From SAR324 cluster bacterium (GTDB taxonomy: Bacteria; SAR324; NAC60-12): DNA of 33,686 nucleotides. The notes below the pieces were generated by a model. The model was not told the DNA's origin, searched no databases, and saw only the letters and a program-made list of their open reading frames with translations. A program made the translations under genes and the position numbers. Below are positions 16,109-25,353 of the stretch, one piece after another; the first letter of the stretch is position 1, and each line of letters starts with the position of its first letter. The stretch is from the NCBI GenBank assembly GCA_028282505.1, contig JANQHV010000272.1, forward strand, positions 1 through 33,686. The letters are read 5' to 3'.

Positions 16109-17470
16109 TCATGTATCTTTTTCCAGTATCCGAAAAATTTCACCCAACAAATAGAAGGAACCGGAGATAATTAGGGCAGACGGACATGAGTGATATGCTT
16201 GGATGAGTGCCTCTTCTACGGAATCTATTTTTTGGATAGCCGGTATTGGGCTCATGGGTTTGCCAGCAGATAGAATAAAACTTTTCAGTTTTTCAAGATT
16301 GGCGGAACGTGGTGACTGTGCTTTTGTGATCAGAATACATTTGGCCTGCTGGCATAAATCGAAGAGCGGTTCTTTTAAGATTTCCACCAGTTTATCATCA
16401 GCAAAGCCCAATATTAAGGTATATTCTTCTATTTTCCAATGAAGCAACTGCTGGTTGAGTGCTTCCAAGGCAGCAGCGTTGTGACCACCGTCAAAAATTA
16501 CATTGGAAAATTTCATCTGCTTTTTTTTCCAGATAATCTGTTTGTGGTATTCCAGGCGTCCGGGGAGTCGAGCAGTCAAGGCGGCATGGTACCATGTTAT
16601 CCGTTGTTTCGCAGAAGTGACAGAAGCATATAATGTGTCCCGTGCCAACAAAGCTGTTTGCAGGCACTGCAAGTGAGGAATCGATAAATTTTCCTGCTCC
16701 ACATCGATGGGGTCCTGTTGTCCGTTTGGCCATTGCAATTGATAGTTGCCTGTGTTTGTTTTCTCAATGGTCAGCTCTTCTGCAAAGAGAGCAGGACTGT
16801 CTAAATCATGTAAACGCTTTTTTAACCAAGGCATTAAAGCAGGGGCTTGTGGTGCGACAACAGTTGGAACATGTTTTCGCACAATTCCCAGTTTTTCTTC
16901 TGCAATGGCCTCAAGACTGTTTCCCAGCACATGCATATGATCATAACTAATCGGAGTGAGAATACTTAATTTTTTGTCTGTGACATTCGTCGAATCAGCT
17001 CTTCCCCCAAGGCCTGTTTCTAAGATAACCCACTCGACTTGTGCATCTTGAAAAATCAAAAATGCGAGTGCGGTCAGAATATCAAAATAAGATAGGTAAA
17101 TCTGATCTGAATAGTTTTCTGCTTTTTGGAGTACTGATAAGGCATGTTTCGCAAAACACTTTTTAGAAACCATCTGTCCATTGACAAAAATTCGTTCCCT
17201 AATATCCATTACGTGGGGTGAGCTATAAATTCCTGTAGTATATCCTTCACTTTGCAGGATATGAGCCAGTATGGCACCGGTCAGTCCCTTTCCGTTAGTA
17301 CCGGCAATATGAATATACTGACATGCTTTGTGGGGTTCTCCCAAATCATTTAACAACTGCTGAATGCCCGCGAGTTTGCTCATATCTCTGGATTGGGCAG
17401 TTTTCTCATAATTTCCCCATGTTTCCAGTTTTTCAAGAACTTGTTGATATAAGACGTCATGAGAATGCAT
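16109..17470 (-). CDS. folC: Folylpolyglutamate/dihydrofolate synthase
   Basis: 453-residue Mur-ligase-family enzyme adding glutamate to dihydropteroate and to folates in an ATP-dependent reaction. The P-loop is GTNGKG (residues 57-62), preceded by YIHIAGTN and followed by GIYSSPHVMDIRERI. Further landmarks are ETGLGGRADSTNV, ISYDHMHVLGNSLEAIAEEKLGIV (magnesium and carbamate region), ARLPGRLEY and FDGGHNAAALEAL in the C-terminal glutamate-binding domain. The length fits. The ATG at 17470 is supported by an acagg ribosome site. It is often clustered with accD in proteobacteria; not here. Confidence 0.96.
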   Translation of the reverse strand: MHSHDVLYQQVLEKLETWGNYEKTAQSRDMSKLAGIQQLLNDLGEPHKACQYIHIAGTNGKGLTGAILAHILQSEGYTTGIYSSPHVMDIRERIFVNGQMVSKKCFAKHALSVLQKAENYSDQIYLSYFDILTALAFLIFQDAQVEWVILETGLGGRADSTNVTDKKLSILTPISYDHMHVLGNSLEAIAEEKLGIVRKHVPTVVAPQAPALMPWLKKRLHDLDSPALFAEELTIEKTNTGNYQLQWPNGQQDPIDVEQENLSIPHLQCLQTALLARDTLYASVTSAKQRITWYHAALTARLPGRLEYHKQIIWKKKQMKFSNVIFDGGHNAAALEALNQQLLHWKIEEYTLILGFADDKLVEILKEPLFDLCQQAKCILITKAQSPRSANLEKLKSFILSAGKPMSPIPAIQKIDSVEEALIQAYHSCPSALIISGSFYLLGEIFRILEKDT

Positions 17471-17884
17471 AAAGATGCCTGTAAATAACCCTTTCCATCT
17501 AAACCGTTTTTTGTATACTTACATGAAGTTTATGCTTTTTTATTTGGCGTGAGCAAGTTTTTGAATGGAGTTTAATTTTGAAGAAGAGTTGATTATCCTG
17601 AAAATCCTACCATTCCACAAAAACATTGACAACATGATTGCGTGTATTACCATGTGTATAGATGGGTTGATTAAATTCAAAAAATAATAATGGGGGAACT
17701 ACACATGACTCAAGAGTTGCAAGTTCTCATTTCATGCGGGATCGGAGCACCGACCGCTTGTCCAGCATCCAGATAGTATAACTCTTTGAAATTATAGTAG
17801 ATTCCGGGTCGAGCCCGGAATGACAAAACAATAATGCCAAGCTAATAATATCAATGACTTAGAAAAACTTACGACTGTCGAGAC
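17471..17884. other. Intergenic gap with REP-like hairpin and small reading frame
   Basis: No strong gene. Left part: AT-rich leader of folC. Middle: a 23-codon reading at 17705-17776 (starts MTQELQVLISCG) preceded by ggggga; it could be a tiny peptide but nothing else supports it. The same bases fold partly (gcgggatcgg with ccgaccgc). Right: a REP-like hairpin at 17801-17821. The stretch from 17735 to 17830 looks compositionally different from its flanks (higher GC) and may be a dispersed repeat. Confidence 0.45.
17801..17821. repeat. REP-like hairpin
   Basis: attccggg (17801-17808) and cccggaat (17814-17821) form a perfect 8-bp stem with loop tcgag, followed by gac. The word attccggg-cccggaatgac is a common form of short dispersed intergenic palindromes in proteobacteria. 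Only this copy is in the window. Confidence 0.5.
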
Positions 17885-18082
17885 ATGAGAACAAACATCG
17901 TGTTGGATGATCAACTAGTAACTGAGGCTTTTAAATATAGCTCGGTCAAAACTAAAAAGGAATTAATTCACATCGCTCTAAGAGAATTTGTAGAGAGAAA
18001 ACACTGTCTCAATCTGCTGGATTTGGAGGAGATGGGAGAATTTGAAGAAGGGGATGACTATAAGATGGGTGAGAAGCAATGA
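17885..18082 (+). CDS. VapB-type antitoxin (DUF2191), no toxin partner
   Basis: 65 residues with the VapB ribbon-helix-helix N-terminus: MRTNIVLDDQLVTEAFKYS, then KTKKELIHIALREFVERKH, and an acidic toxin-binding C-terminus (LDLEEMGEFEEGDDY). VapB antitoxins neutralise PIN-domain VapC ribonucleases and repress their own operon. The expected vapC is missing: the next gene, overlapping by four bases (ATGA, as in many vapBC pairs), encodes a DUF3750 membrane-anchored protein. The ribosome site is poor. It may be a remnant of a lost module or an antitoxin acting on a toxin elsewhere. Confidence 0.82.
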   Translation: MRTNIVLDDQLVTEAFKYSSVKTKKELIHIALREFVERKHCLNLLDLEEMGEFEEGDDYKMGEKQ

Positions 18083-18831
18083 TAATACTTAAATGGATAC
18101 GTTATCCTTTGTTAATGTTGATCTTGCTCCTGTTAGGTCCATTTATCGTTTTTTTGAGCAACCGAGCCAATTTAAAGGATGATTGGTATGCGGCAAGCCG
18201 TCAAAGTGCTGGATTGGCTCCTCTGCCACAATCCATATCAGAAGCGGTAGTGCAGGTCTATGCAGCTCGTGCCTTCAGTTGGAGGGGATTATTTGCCGTA
18301 CATATGTGGATTGCCGTCAAACCAAAAGGCTCGCCTTATTATATAACCTATCAAGTTCTAGGCTGGAGAGCATATCGAGGTCATCCTGTCGTGGTTTCTG
18401 ATATTGATATTCCTGATCGTTATTGGTATGGAAACAAACCTGAAGTGATTTTGGACATACGTGGTCAACAAGCAACCCAATTGATTCCAAAAATTCAAAT
18501 AGCCGTTGATACCTATCCATATTCTAACAAATATCAAGCTTGGCCTGGACCGAACAGCAACACATTTCTGGCCCATATCGGTCGGGCAGTCCCCGCCCTG
18601 CAACTTGAATTACCAGCCCATGCGGTTGGCAAAGACTTTCTTCCCAGTACAACCTGGATTGCGCCCATGCCAAGTGGTACTGGATATCACATTTCTTTGT
18701 TGGGATTGATTGGTATTGGGTTTGCCATCAAAGAAGGCATTGAAGTGAATATCCTGGGTTTGACATTTGGCATTGATTTTTTGGACCTTGCTGTCAAATT
18801 TCCTGGTATTGGACAAATTGGATGGAGATGA
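18079..18831 (+). CDS. DUF3750 family membrane-anchored protein
   Basis: 250 residues. An N-terminal anchor or signal (WIRYPLLMLILLLLGPFIVFLS, residues 5-28) precedes a DUF3750-type domain: SEAVVQVYAARAFSWRGLFAVHMWIAVKPKGSPYY, then VLGWRAYRG, and the conserved core PYSNKYQAWPGPNSNTFLAHIGR (roughly residues 155-178), ending in a glycine-rich region with GTGYHISLLGLIGIGFA. The family's activity is unknown to me; the YxxWPGPNSNTF block looks like a catalytic or binding site exposed to the periplasm. It starts inside the stop of the VapB gene, so its translation is coupled to the antitoxin. The first residues MIIL resemble typical VapC starts, which may reflect how the junction formed. Confidence 0.85.
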   Translation: MIILKWIRYPLLMLILLLLGPFIVFLSNRANLKDDWYAASRQSAGLAPLPQSISEAVVQVYAARAFSWRGLFAVHMWIAVKPKGSPYYITYQVLGWRAYRGHPVVVSDIDIPDRYWYGNKPEVILDIRGQQATQLIPKIQIAVDTYPYSNKYQAWPGPNSNTFLAHIGRAVPALQLELPAHAVGKDFLPSTTWIAPMPSGTGYHISLLGLIGIGFAIKEGIEVNILGLTFGIDFLDLAVKFPGIGQIGWR

Positions 18832-18850
18832 AGCAGTGAAGTGAACAATT

Positions 18851-19456
18851 TCAAGCCAGCAATTCTTGATGCAGTTCCTGCAAACTACTCACTCCGATGT
18901 CCATCCAGCCTGGCCACGGAAATGTACCTGTCTGGTCAACATGTATAGTCGCTGCACCGGCTCGACGACCTGCTTGTAAATCATACAAATAATCTCCAAC
19001 CATTGTGATATTCGATGGTTCTACACTCCAGTAGGCTGACAACTTTAAAACACCATCAGGACTGGGTTTGTGTGCCGCATCTTCGCGTCCCAGTACACAA
19101 TTCTGACAAAAATAAGCAGCCACGCCCAGTGCTTCTAAAGAAAACCAGGCATTTTCTTTGTTGTTACGTGTGAGTATGCCCATTTTACATTCTCTTTGAT
19201 GCAGTTCTGTCAGTAACGAAACCGCACCGGGTGAGGGCTGTGCTTTTTTAGCCAGCTCAATTTCAATTTGTTCCAGTTCTGCCAATAAAGGGAGAGCGTC
19301 TGCTTCTGACATGGCAGAAAGGGCAGCTAGAATGTCACACCCCTTTTCCAGACCCAACCTGCTGCGAATTGCATCAAAGTCGTGCACTGGAACCGTTAAT
19401 GTCCCATCCAGATCAAAAATCCAGTGGGTGTGTTCTAACATTGTCATTTGATCCAT
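18851..19456 (-). CDS. HAD-superfamily hydrolase, phosphatase-like
   Basis: 201 residues. HAD motif I FDLDGTL (D15, D17), motif II in GILTRNN, motif III lysine in HKPSPDG, and motif IV GDYLYD are all present, with a helical cap between motifs I and II (C1 type). The order and length match phosphoglycolate-phosphatase-like enzymes. The AGRRAGAATIHV segment after motif IV also fits. The substrate cannot be read from sequence. Start 19456 gives MDQMTM; a second ATG at 19447 is an alternative. It follows msrA by 6 bases and is likely translated from the same message. Confidence 0.9.
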   Translation of the reverse strand: MDQMTMLEHTHWIFDLDGTLTVPVHDFDAIRSRLGLEKGCDILAALSAMSEADALPLLAELEQIEIELAKKAQPSPGAVSLLTELHQRECKMGILTRNNKENAWFSLEALGVAAYFCQNCVLGREDAAHKPSPDGVLKLSAYWSVEPSNITMVGDYLYDLQAGRRAGAATIHVDQTGTFPWPGWMDIGVSSLQELHQELLA

Positions 19457-19462
19457 GATACA

Positions 19463-19933
19463 CTAAAGTTTTGAGGTGGAGAGTCCTCGTTTCTCCAGGT
19501 ATTGTTGATGATAATCTTCTGCTGGATAGTATTGAGAGGCAGGGACAATCTCGGTAACAATGGTCTTATGCTGATAGGCTGATTTCTGTAAATGGTCTTT
19601 GGAAGCCATTGCTGCCGTTTTTTGTTCTGGAGTGTGGAAAAAAATAGCAGAACGGTATTGGGTCCCGATATCTGGACCTTGCCGATTGAGTGTAGTGGGG
19701 TCGTGATTTTGCCAAAATACAGCTAATAATTGTTCATAAGAGACAGCAGAGGGATCATAAATAATTTCGACAGCTTCTGCATGTTCCGTTGTACCGGTAC
19801 AAACTTCCTGGTAGGTTGGATTGGGTGATCTACCACCGGTATAACCAACAGAAGTTGATTTCACTCCTGTTATTTGACGAAATGCGGCTTCCACTCCCCA
19901 GAAACAACCTGCTGCAAAGATAGCTTTTTCCAT
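19463..19933 (-). CDS. msrA: Peptide methionine (S)-S-oxide reductase
   Basis: 156 residues. The catalytic cysteine C10 is in [13 protein letters not shown], followed by the family blocks [54 protein letters not shown] and [12 protein letters not shown]. It reduces methionine-S-sulfoxide in proteins, using thioredoxin. The C-terminus is short ([11 protein letters not shown]), with no obvious resolving cysteine there; the cysteine in EVCTG may be involved. RBS gagga lies about 9 bases before the ATG. Divergent from the lipoprotein gene at 20015. Confidence 0.97.
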   Translation of the reverse strand: MEKAIFAAGCFWGVEAAFRQITGVKSTSVGYTGGRSPNPTYQEVCTGTTEHAEAVEIIYDPSAVSYEQLLAVFWQNHDPTTLNRQGPDIGTQYRSAIFFHTPEQKTAAMASKDHLQKSAYQHKTIVTEIVPASQYYPAEDYHQQYLEKRGLSTSKL

Positions 19934-20014
19934 GTGAGTATTTCCTCTTGTTTGATTATCAAAATAATCTTAAAATTCATCATTTTTTCTAAACTATCAT
20001 TCTTCTGAAAACTT

Positions 20015-20836
20015 ATGAAACGTTTTTTTGCAGTAATGCTTGTTTTTGTGGTGATATTGGGGGCATGTGGGCGCCGTACTCCTCCACGTCCTGAGCAGGT
20101 AAAGCCGACCTTTGGGCAACTACAAGCAATACAGCGCGGAGATAAAATCCAACTCTCCTGGATATTGGAAGCACCCGTTCCAGCAGAAACTAATGCTCAA
20201 TGGTTTTTGATAGAAGAATTAGCACTAGATCCTCATTGTGTGAGGTGCCAGGCCAAATTGGTCAAACAGTATTCTCTTCCATTTCCCTCGCCTCACTTTA
20301 CTCTTTCTGAGAACCGAGTGCACTTCTATCCTACAACCCATAAGGATCTCCGAGCTTATATTTATAAAGTAACCCATCAGTCAAAAGACCGGGATGCATT
20401 AGGAAGTACACAAGCGGCCCAATTTTCGGGGTTTGTTGATTTTCCTCCACTCCCTGTTCTTCACTGGAAAAGAATAGTCAAAGATGCTTTGCCGGCACTT
20501 CAAAATATTCCAAGTGCTTCGTTACCTTCACAGATAAAAAACTATCAATTGATTCGATTATTTTGGGAGCGACCATCAGAAAAACATGAGTTTTATTTTT
20601 CCATTTCACAGGATATGGTCCAACGCATGCTATTCTATCAGATGAATATTTATAAAACAGAATTGGGACAACCCTGGCCTGATCAACCGATCAATGCTCA
20701 TCCGATCAAAGAATCGTTTTACATTGATTATCTTCCACAAACAGAACATACTTTTCTATATCAACTAAGGCTGGTAGATTCACAGGGAAACGAAAGCACC
20801 CCTTCCGTTACTTATTCAATTCCAGCAAAACCATAG
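20015..20836 (+). CDS. Lipoprotein with fibronectin-III-like fold, unknown function
   Basis: 273 residues. Lipobox VILGACGRR, with cysteine at about residue 18, predicts acylation after a short signal peptide. After the cysteine, GRRTPPRPEQVKPT is typical of small outer-membrane lipoproteins (LptM-like start). The body alternates strand-rich segments: KIQLSWILEAPVP, AYIYKVTHQ, LIRLFWERP, FLYQLRLVDSQGNES, a pattern of one or two fibronectin-III-like domains. No enzyme motif is seen. Two cysteines (HCVRC) lie close together near residue 72. It precedes the TPR lipoprotein by 34 bases and is likely in one operon with it. Confidence 0.8.
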   Translation: MKRFFAVMLVFVVILGACGRRTPPRPEQVKPTFGQLQAIQRGDKIQLSWILEAPVPAETNAQWFLIEELALDPHCVRCQAKLVKQYSLPFPSPHFTLSENRVHFYPTTHKDLRAYIYKVTHQSKDRDALGSTQAAQFSGFVDFPPLPVLHWKRIVKDALPALQNIPSASLPSQIKNYQLIRLFWERPSEKHEFYFSISQDMVQRMLFYQMNIYKTELGQPWPDQPINAHPIKESFYIDYLPQTEHTFLYQLRLVDSQGNESTPSVTYSIPAKP

Positions 20837-20870
20837 TATCTGTGCAACTTCACCACAAACTGATAACACA

Positions 20871-22766
20871 ATGAATCCTTATTTTTTGAAGTTTATTCAA
20901 TTTGCCATCATGATATGGTTTGTTATTAGCTGTAGCCGCTCTTCAGTACAAACACAAGAAACGATCACAATTGGAGATAATCTGGAAGAGATGGTTCAGA
21001 CACAAACTGATCGACTAAAACAAGACCCAAAAAATGCAACAGCACATTATCGCCTCGCTCTGGCATACTTGGAGATGGAGCAATATGAAAAGGCAGAAAT
21101 GCATGTAAAACAGGCCACTCAGCTTTCTCCACTGAATGGCTCTTATTTTGAACTCTTGGGAGATATTGCTTTACGAATCCAACGCTATGGAGTTGCCATC
21201 AATGCTTTTAAATCAACAATTCGCTTACAGCCTGAAATTATCTCGGCTTATGTCAAGTTGGCGTTGGTGTATGAAAGAATCCAAGACAATGAGCGAGCAA
21301 TTGCGGCTTTGGAAGAAGTGACCAATAGAGACAGGGAATACATGGATGGTTTCTATCATCTGGCACGCTTGAATCTGCAGCAACAAGAGTATCCAACTGC
21401 AACAGATGCTATCAATCAGGCATTGCTGCTGGAGCCTGATAATCAGGAAGCATTGATTTTACAAATTCGCATTCACTCTGCACAAGGAAATTATTATCAC
21501 GCCAAAGCGTTAACTCAACAATTTCTGGAAAAACATCCTGATTCCTATGCCGCACAACATGAGCAACTGAAAATATATTTTGGAGAACAGCAATGGGAGC
21601 AAGCAATTAAGCATATCGAACAATTGATGCAAAAAAATATGATACGCCTGGAAGACTCTTTAATTCATGCGCATATTTTGATTCGCCAAAAACGACTGAA
21701 TGAGGCACAAACTTTATTGCAACAGCTTTTAAAAACCCATCCTCTTCGTGTTGAGATCATGAATGAACTGGCTTTGATTCTTATCCAAAAAGGAGAGCTT
21801 GATACGGCATTGACCTGGTTACAACAAAGCATTCAAATTAATGATCGACTTCCCCATGCTTACTTTCTAAAAGCATCTATTTTATTCAAGCAAGGAAATT
21901 TTTTACAAGGAGATTTGGCTTTGAACCGTGCTACCACCATTGCTCCGCTGAATCGCTCTTATCGTTTACTCTATTTACGACGTCAATTGATGCAGGGAGA
22001 ATTGCACATTGTGGAGAGCCAATTGAAGGACTTATTAAAAAAAGAACCGTTGGAACCAAAAATTTTAAGACTTCAAGTCGATTTATACACGTTGCAGGGA
22101 CAGTATGATAAAGCAGAAAACCTCATTGGCCAAATCCAACTCATTCATGATAATGATATTTTGCGATTTTCCCTGGCCCGTCTTAAGTATTTGAAAAAGC
22201 AATTTCATGCAGTACTACCAATTACTCAACAATTGATTGATCAGTTTCCCGATGATTGGGAAAGTGTTTATCTGCATATCTCCACATTGTATCAACTCAA
22301 ACGATTTGACGAAGCATTTCATCTATTATTTCCTCTATTGCGGCAAAAGAGAGGAGATGGCTATATTCATCGATTGGCAGGAGATTTTTACCGTTATCAG
22401 GGAAATGAAGAAGCCGCTCTGGAAATTTATGAAGAAGGCCTGGAGACTTTTCCACGACATATCTATTTAGTCGATGCGCTGAGTGCTTCTTATCTGCTGA
22501 AACAGAACTGGGCAAGAGCTCGTGATATTATTCTTGAAGTGATTGACCAGGAACATTCTTTGAAAAACGTCTTACTGGGTCGACTCATTTTCATACTCTA
22601 TCGGCTTCATGATCCTCAGCAGGCGGTTGCCCGTCTACACCAGTATAACCAGCTCCAGGATCCCATTCTGAAAGCAAAACGTTTTGGGATAGAACACCGT
22701 TTGTTGTTCCCTGTTGCATCACCTGTCTTGGGATATTCAGAGCTGGTCGACCATTTACCAGAATAA
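20871..22766 (+). CDS. TPR-repeat lipoprotein
   Basis: 631 residues. A signal peptide with lipobox FVISCSR (cysteine at about residue 21) is followed by roughly a dozen tetratricopeptide units, for example DPKNATAHYRLALAYLEMEQYEKAE, NGSYFELLGDIALRIQRYGVAI, DGFYHLARLNLQQQEYPTA and DGYIHRLAGDFYRYQGNEEAA. Gaps between repeats are short, so the protein is a near-continuous superhelix, probably an outer-membrane-anchored scaffold for protein complexes (as in Type II/IV secretion or polysaccharide export). No catalytic domain. It converges with the EF-G gene, 33 bases between the stops. Confidence 0.88.
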   Translation: MNPYFLKFIQFAIMIWFVISCSRSSVQTQETITIGDNLEEMVQTQTDRLKQDPKNATAHYRLALAYLEMEQYEKAEMHVKQATQLSPLNGSYFELLGDIALRIQRYGVAINAFKSTIRLQPEIISAYVKLALVYERIQDNERAIAALEEVTNRDREYMDGFYHLARLNLQQQEYPTATDAINQALLLEPDNQEALILQIRIHSAQGNYYHAKALTQQFLEKHPDSYAAQHEQLKIYFGEQQWEQAIKHIEQLMQKNMIRLEDSLIHAHILIRQKRLNEAQTLLQQLLKTHPLRVEIMNELALILIQKGELDTALTWLQQSIQINDRLPHAYFLKASILFKQGNFLQGDLALNRATTIAPLNRSYRLLYLRRQLMQGELHIVESQLKDLLKKEPLEPKILRLQVDLYTLQGQYDKAENLIGQIQLIHDNDILRFSLARLKYLKKQFHAVLPITQQLIDQFPDDWESVYLHISTLYQLKRFDEAFHLLFPLLRQKRGDGYIHRLAGDFYRYQGNEEAALEIYEEGLETFPRHIYLVDALSASYLLKQNWARARDIILEVIDQEHSLKNVLLGRLIFILYRLHDPQQAVARLHQYNQLQDPILKAKRFGIEHRLLFPVASPVLGYSELVDHLPE

Positions 22767-22799
22767 CTCTCTGCTTCACGACTCTAGCAAGAGACTGGA

Positions 22800-24980
22800 T
22801 TATTCTTGCTCGTCTTTGACTTTATCAGAACGCTCCTTCATGACTTGTTCCTGAATGGAGGCAGGGAGTTGAGCATACTTTTCAAATTCCATGGAATAGG
22901 TTGCTGTTCCCGAGGTTTGAGAGCGAAGATCAGTGGCATAACCAAACATCTCTGCAAGTGGCACTCCTGCATTGACCACCGTCAGGTCATCATTGATCTC
23001 AGATCCATAGATAATACCACGGCGAGAACTCAAGTCCCCAATAACCGCACCCTGGTATTCCGAAGGTGTTTCCACTTCCACCTTCATGATGGGCTCCAAT
23101 AGCACAGGATTGGCTTTAGCAATGGCCTGTTTCATGGCATTGCGACATGCCACACGATATGCCAGATCACTGGAATCCACATCATGGTATTTGCCATCAT
23201 TCAGGGTCACTTTGATGCCAACCATTGGAAATGCACCAAGGGGACCTTTCTCCATGACATCTTGAAAGCCTTTTTCACAAGCAGGGATATGAACGGATGG
23301 GATAGACCCTCCAAAAATATCATTGACAAATTCAAAATCGGCTTCATGATCATGAGACAATGGCTCTATTTTTCCAGTAACTCCAGCATACTGTCCAGAG
23401 CCTCCTGTCTGTTTTTTATGGAGATAATCAAATTCAGCCGTTTGCAAGATGGCTTCACGGTAGTTCACTTGAGGTGGACCAATGGTGACATCAGCCCCAT
23501 ACTCTCTGCGCATTCTTTCGATATAAACATCAAGGTGCAGCTCTCCCATTCCAGAAATATGGGTTTCGCCTGATTCTTTATCCACTTTAACCCGAAAGGT
23601 AGGATCTTCCCGCATAAAACGACCCAGAGCTTTACTCATCTTGGTCTGGGCACTGTTGTCTTTTGCGTAGACGGCCAGGGAAATGACAGGAACCGGCACG
23701 TGCATGGATTCACACACCACTTTGATGTCCGGACTGCAAAACGTATCTCCTGAAGCACAATCCACCCCAACCAGAGCAACAATATCTCCTGCTTCTGCGG
23801 ACTCAATATTTTCTCGATCATTGGCATGCATACGCACAATACGACCAACTCGCAGCTTTTTTCCTGTGCGAATATTGATCATTTGCTCTCCTTTGCGCAG
23901 CGTCCCCTGATAAATCCTGATATATGTCAATTGTCCAAACTGCTCCTCGGTTAACTTAAATGCCATCGCAACTAATGGCATGTCAGGATTTGCCTGCAAC
24001 TCGATAATTTCTTCTTCATTTTCTGGATTTTTTGCTTCGTGAGTGTGAGTATCCAAAGGAGAGGGCAAGTAACGAGTGACGGCATCCAACACCAACTGCA
24101 CTCCTTTATTCTTAAACGCAGATCCCAGATAGACAGGGCAAAGCTCTAGAGCCTGAACTCCTTTTTTGACAGCAGCATGGATTTGCTCTTCTGAAATTTC
24201 TTTCTCTTCCAAAAAATCTTCCATCAACTGGTCATCAAACATAGAAACGGCTTCTATCATCTCCATACGTTTTTCTTCTGCTTGCTCCACCAGATCTGCC
24301 GGAATTTCTTCTTCCCGAATCTGCTCTCCTTTCGTACCATCAAAATAAATGGCCTTCATACGAATTAAATCAACAACTCCTTCATGGTTTTCTTCCAAAC
24401 CAATGGGAATTTGCATGGCCACTGCATTCAAATCCAAATGTTCCCGTAACCCCCCAATGCCTCGTTCAGGATCAGCACCCGTCCGATCCAGCTTATTAAT
24501 GAAGGCGATTCGAGGTACTTTGTAGCGCTTCATTTGACGATCTACTGTAATTGATTGAGACTGGATTCCAGCAACACCACATAAAATCAGGACAGCACCA
24601 TCCAAAACCCGTAATGATCGCTCCACCTCTACTGTGAAATCTACGTGTCCTGGAGTATCAATGATATTGATGGTCTGATCATTCCAAAAGACCGTAGTTG
24701 CTGCAGAAGTAATGGTGATCCCTTTTTCCTTTTCCAGCTCCATGTGGTCCATTGTGGCACCGGAACCTCCTCCACGTACTTCTTCTATTTTATGGATTTT
24801 TCCGGCATAGTACAAAATACGTTCTGTCAATGTGGTTTTTCCACTGTCAATGTGTGCAGAAATACCAATGTTTCTCATCATCTCTATCTGTTTCCTGGCT
24901 GCTTCCGTCATTGGCGTAGCAAGAGGAGGAACTACTGTTTGCGCATTTGATGAAGAATTTGTGTTTAAACCCTGGTCCAT
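22800..24980 (-). CDS. fusA: Elongation factor G, mtEFG1/spdEFG1-like
   Basis: Translocation GTPase, about 726 residues. G1 reads AHIDSGKTT (not AHIDAGKTT), switch I has [22 protein letters not shown], then [23 protein letters not shown] and [10 protein letters not shown]. These variants, the IYFDG insert, [19 protein letters not shown] and the [16 protein letters not shown] segment match mitochondrial EFG1 and the bacterial spdEFG1 group, which acts in translocation while a separate spdEFG2 recycles ribosomes. The start is the ATG at 24980 (MDQGLNTN) because aagga is just upstream; a longer reading to 25031 adds 17 residues without support. About 35 residues precede the G domain. A good promoter is at 25063-25091. 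It stands apart from str-operon genes. Confidence 0.93.
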   Translation of the reverse strand: MDQGLNTNSSSNAQTVVPPLATPMTEAARKQIEMMRNIGISAHIDSGKTTLTERILYYAGKIHKIEEVRGGGSGATMDHMELEKEKGITITSAATTVFWNDQTINIIDTPGHVDFTVEVERSLRVLDGAVLILCGVAGIQSQSITVDRQMKRYKVPRIAFINKLDRTGADPERGIGGLREHLDLNAVAMQIPIGLEENHEGVVDLIRMKAIYFDGTKGEQIREEEIPADLVEQAEEKRMEMIEAVSMFDDQLMEDFLEEKEISEEQIHAAVKKGVQALELCPVYLGSAFKNKGVQLVLDAVTRYLPSPLDTHTHEAKNPENEEEIIELQANPDMPLVAMAFKLTEEQFGQLTYIRIYQGTLRKGEQMINIRTGKKLRVGRIVRMHANDRENIESAEAGDIVALVGVDCASGDTFCSPDIKVVCESMHVPVPVISLAVYAKDNSAQTKMSKALGRFMREDPTFRVKVDKESGETHISGMGELHLDVYIERMRREYGADVTIGPPQVNYREAILQTAEFDYLHKKQTGGSGQYAGVTGKIEPLSHDHEADFEFVNDIFGGSIPSVHIPACEKGFQDVMEKGPLGAFPMVGIKVTLNDGKYHDVDSSDLAYRVACRNAMKQAIAKANPVLLEPIMKVEVETPSEYQGAVIGDLSSRRGIIYGSEINDDLTVVNAGVPLAEMFGYATDLRSQTSGTATYSMEFEKYAQLPASIQEQVMKERSDKVKDEQE

Positions 24981-25353
24981 ATTTCCTTGTACAACTACAA
25001 TAAAGTCATTATTTAAATAAAAATTAAACAAAAATTAAATAAATCTATAAACTAAATTTTATATAGTATTGGATCTTCATGATCATTTCAAGCTAAAAAT
25101 CATGATGCGAATATTGGTGTCGTGTGCGGGTGGTTCACCGATGCGATGACACGCAAAATGTTCAAAGTCCAGTATTGGATTGTGCATAGAATGAAAAAAA
25201 GTGCTTGTATTTCAAAGTACATTCTCCTATTCTATTCTACTTCAGTTTTCTCACTTTCCACTGAAGATTTGCGTCGTATCCTGGGATTTTCTAGTTACTC
25301 ATCAGCTTAGAATTCCAAAAGGATTTTGGTATTTTAAAAACAATGCTTGCATT
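24981..25353. other. Divergent intergenic region between EF-G and transporter-kinase
   Basis: The left part is the AT-rich EF-G leader and promoter. From 25100 to 25353 the plus strand is open from a GTG at 25201, but the encoded residues look unlike a protein N-terminus and I treat it as untranslated. I see no convincing plus-strand promoter and no sigma-54 site. Confidence 0.45.
25063..25091 (-). promoter_or_regulatory. Sigma-70-like promoter of the EF-G gene
   Basis: Minus-strand TTGAAA (25086-25091) and TACTAT (25063-25068) with exactly 17 bases between. The predicted start is near 25056, giving a leader of about 75 very AT-rich bases before the ATG at 24980. Confidence 0.6.

Noticed and set aside
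17705-17776. 23-codon peptide with a ggggga site
   Set aside because: Overlaps folded repeat-like sequence and has no homologue that I recognise; kept only as a note in the gap entry.
25201-25353. 51-residue N-terminal extension of the transporter-kinase from a GTG
   Set aside because: Residues do not look like a transporter N-terminus; the family start fits the ATG at 25354.
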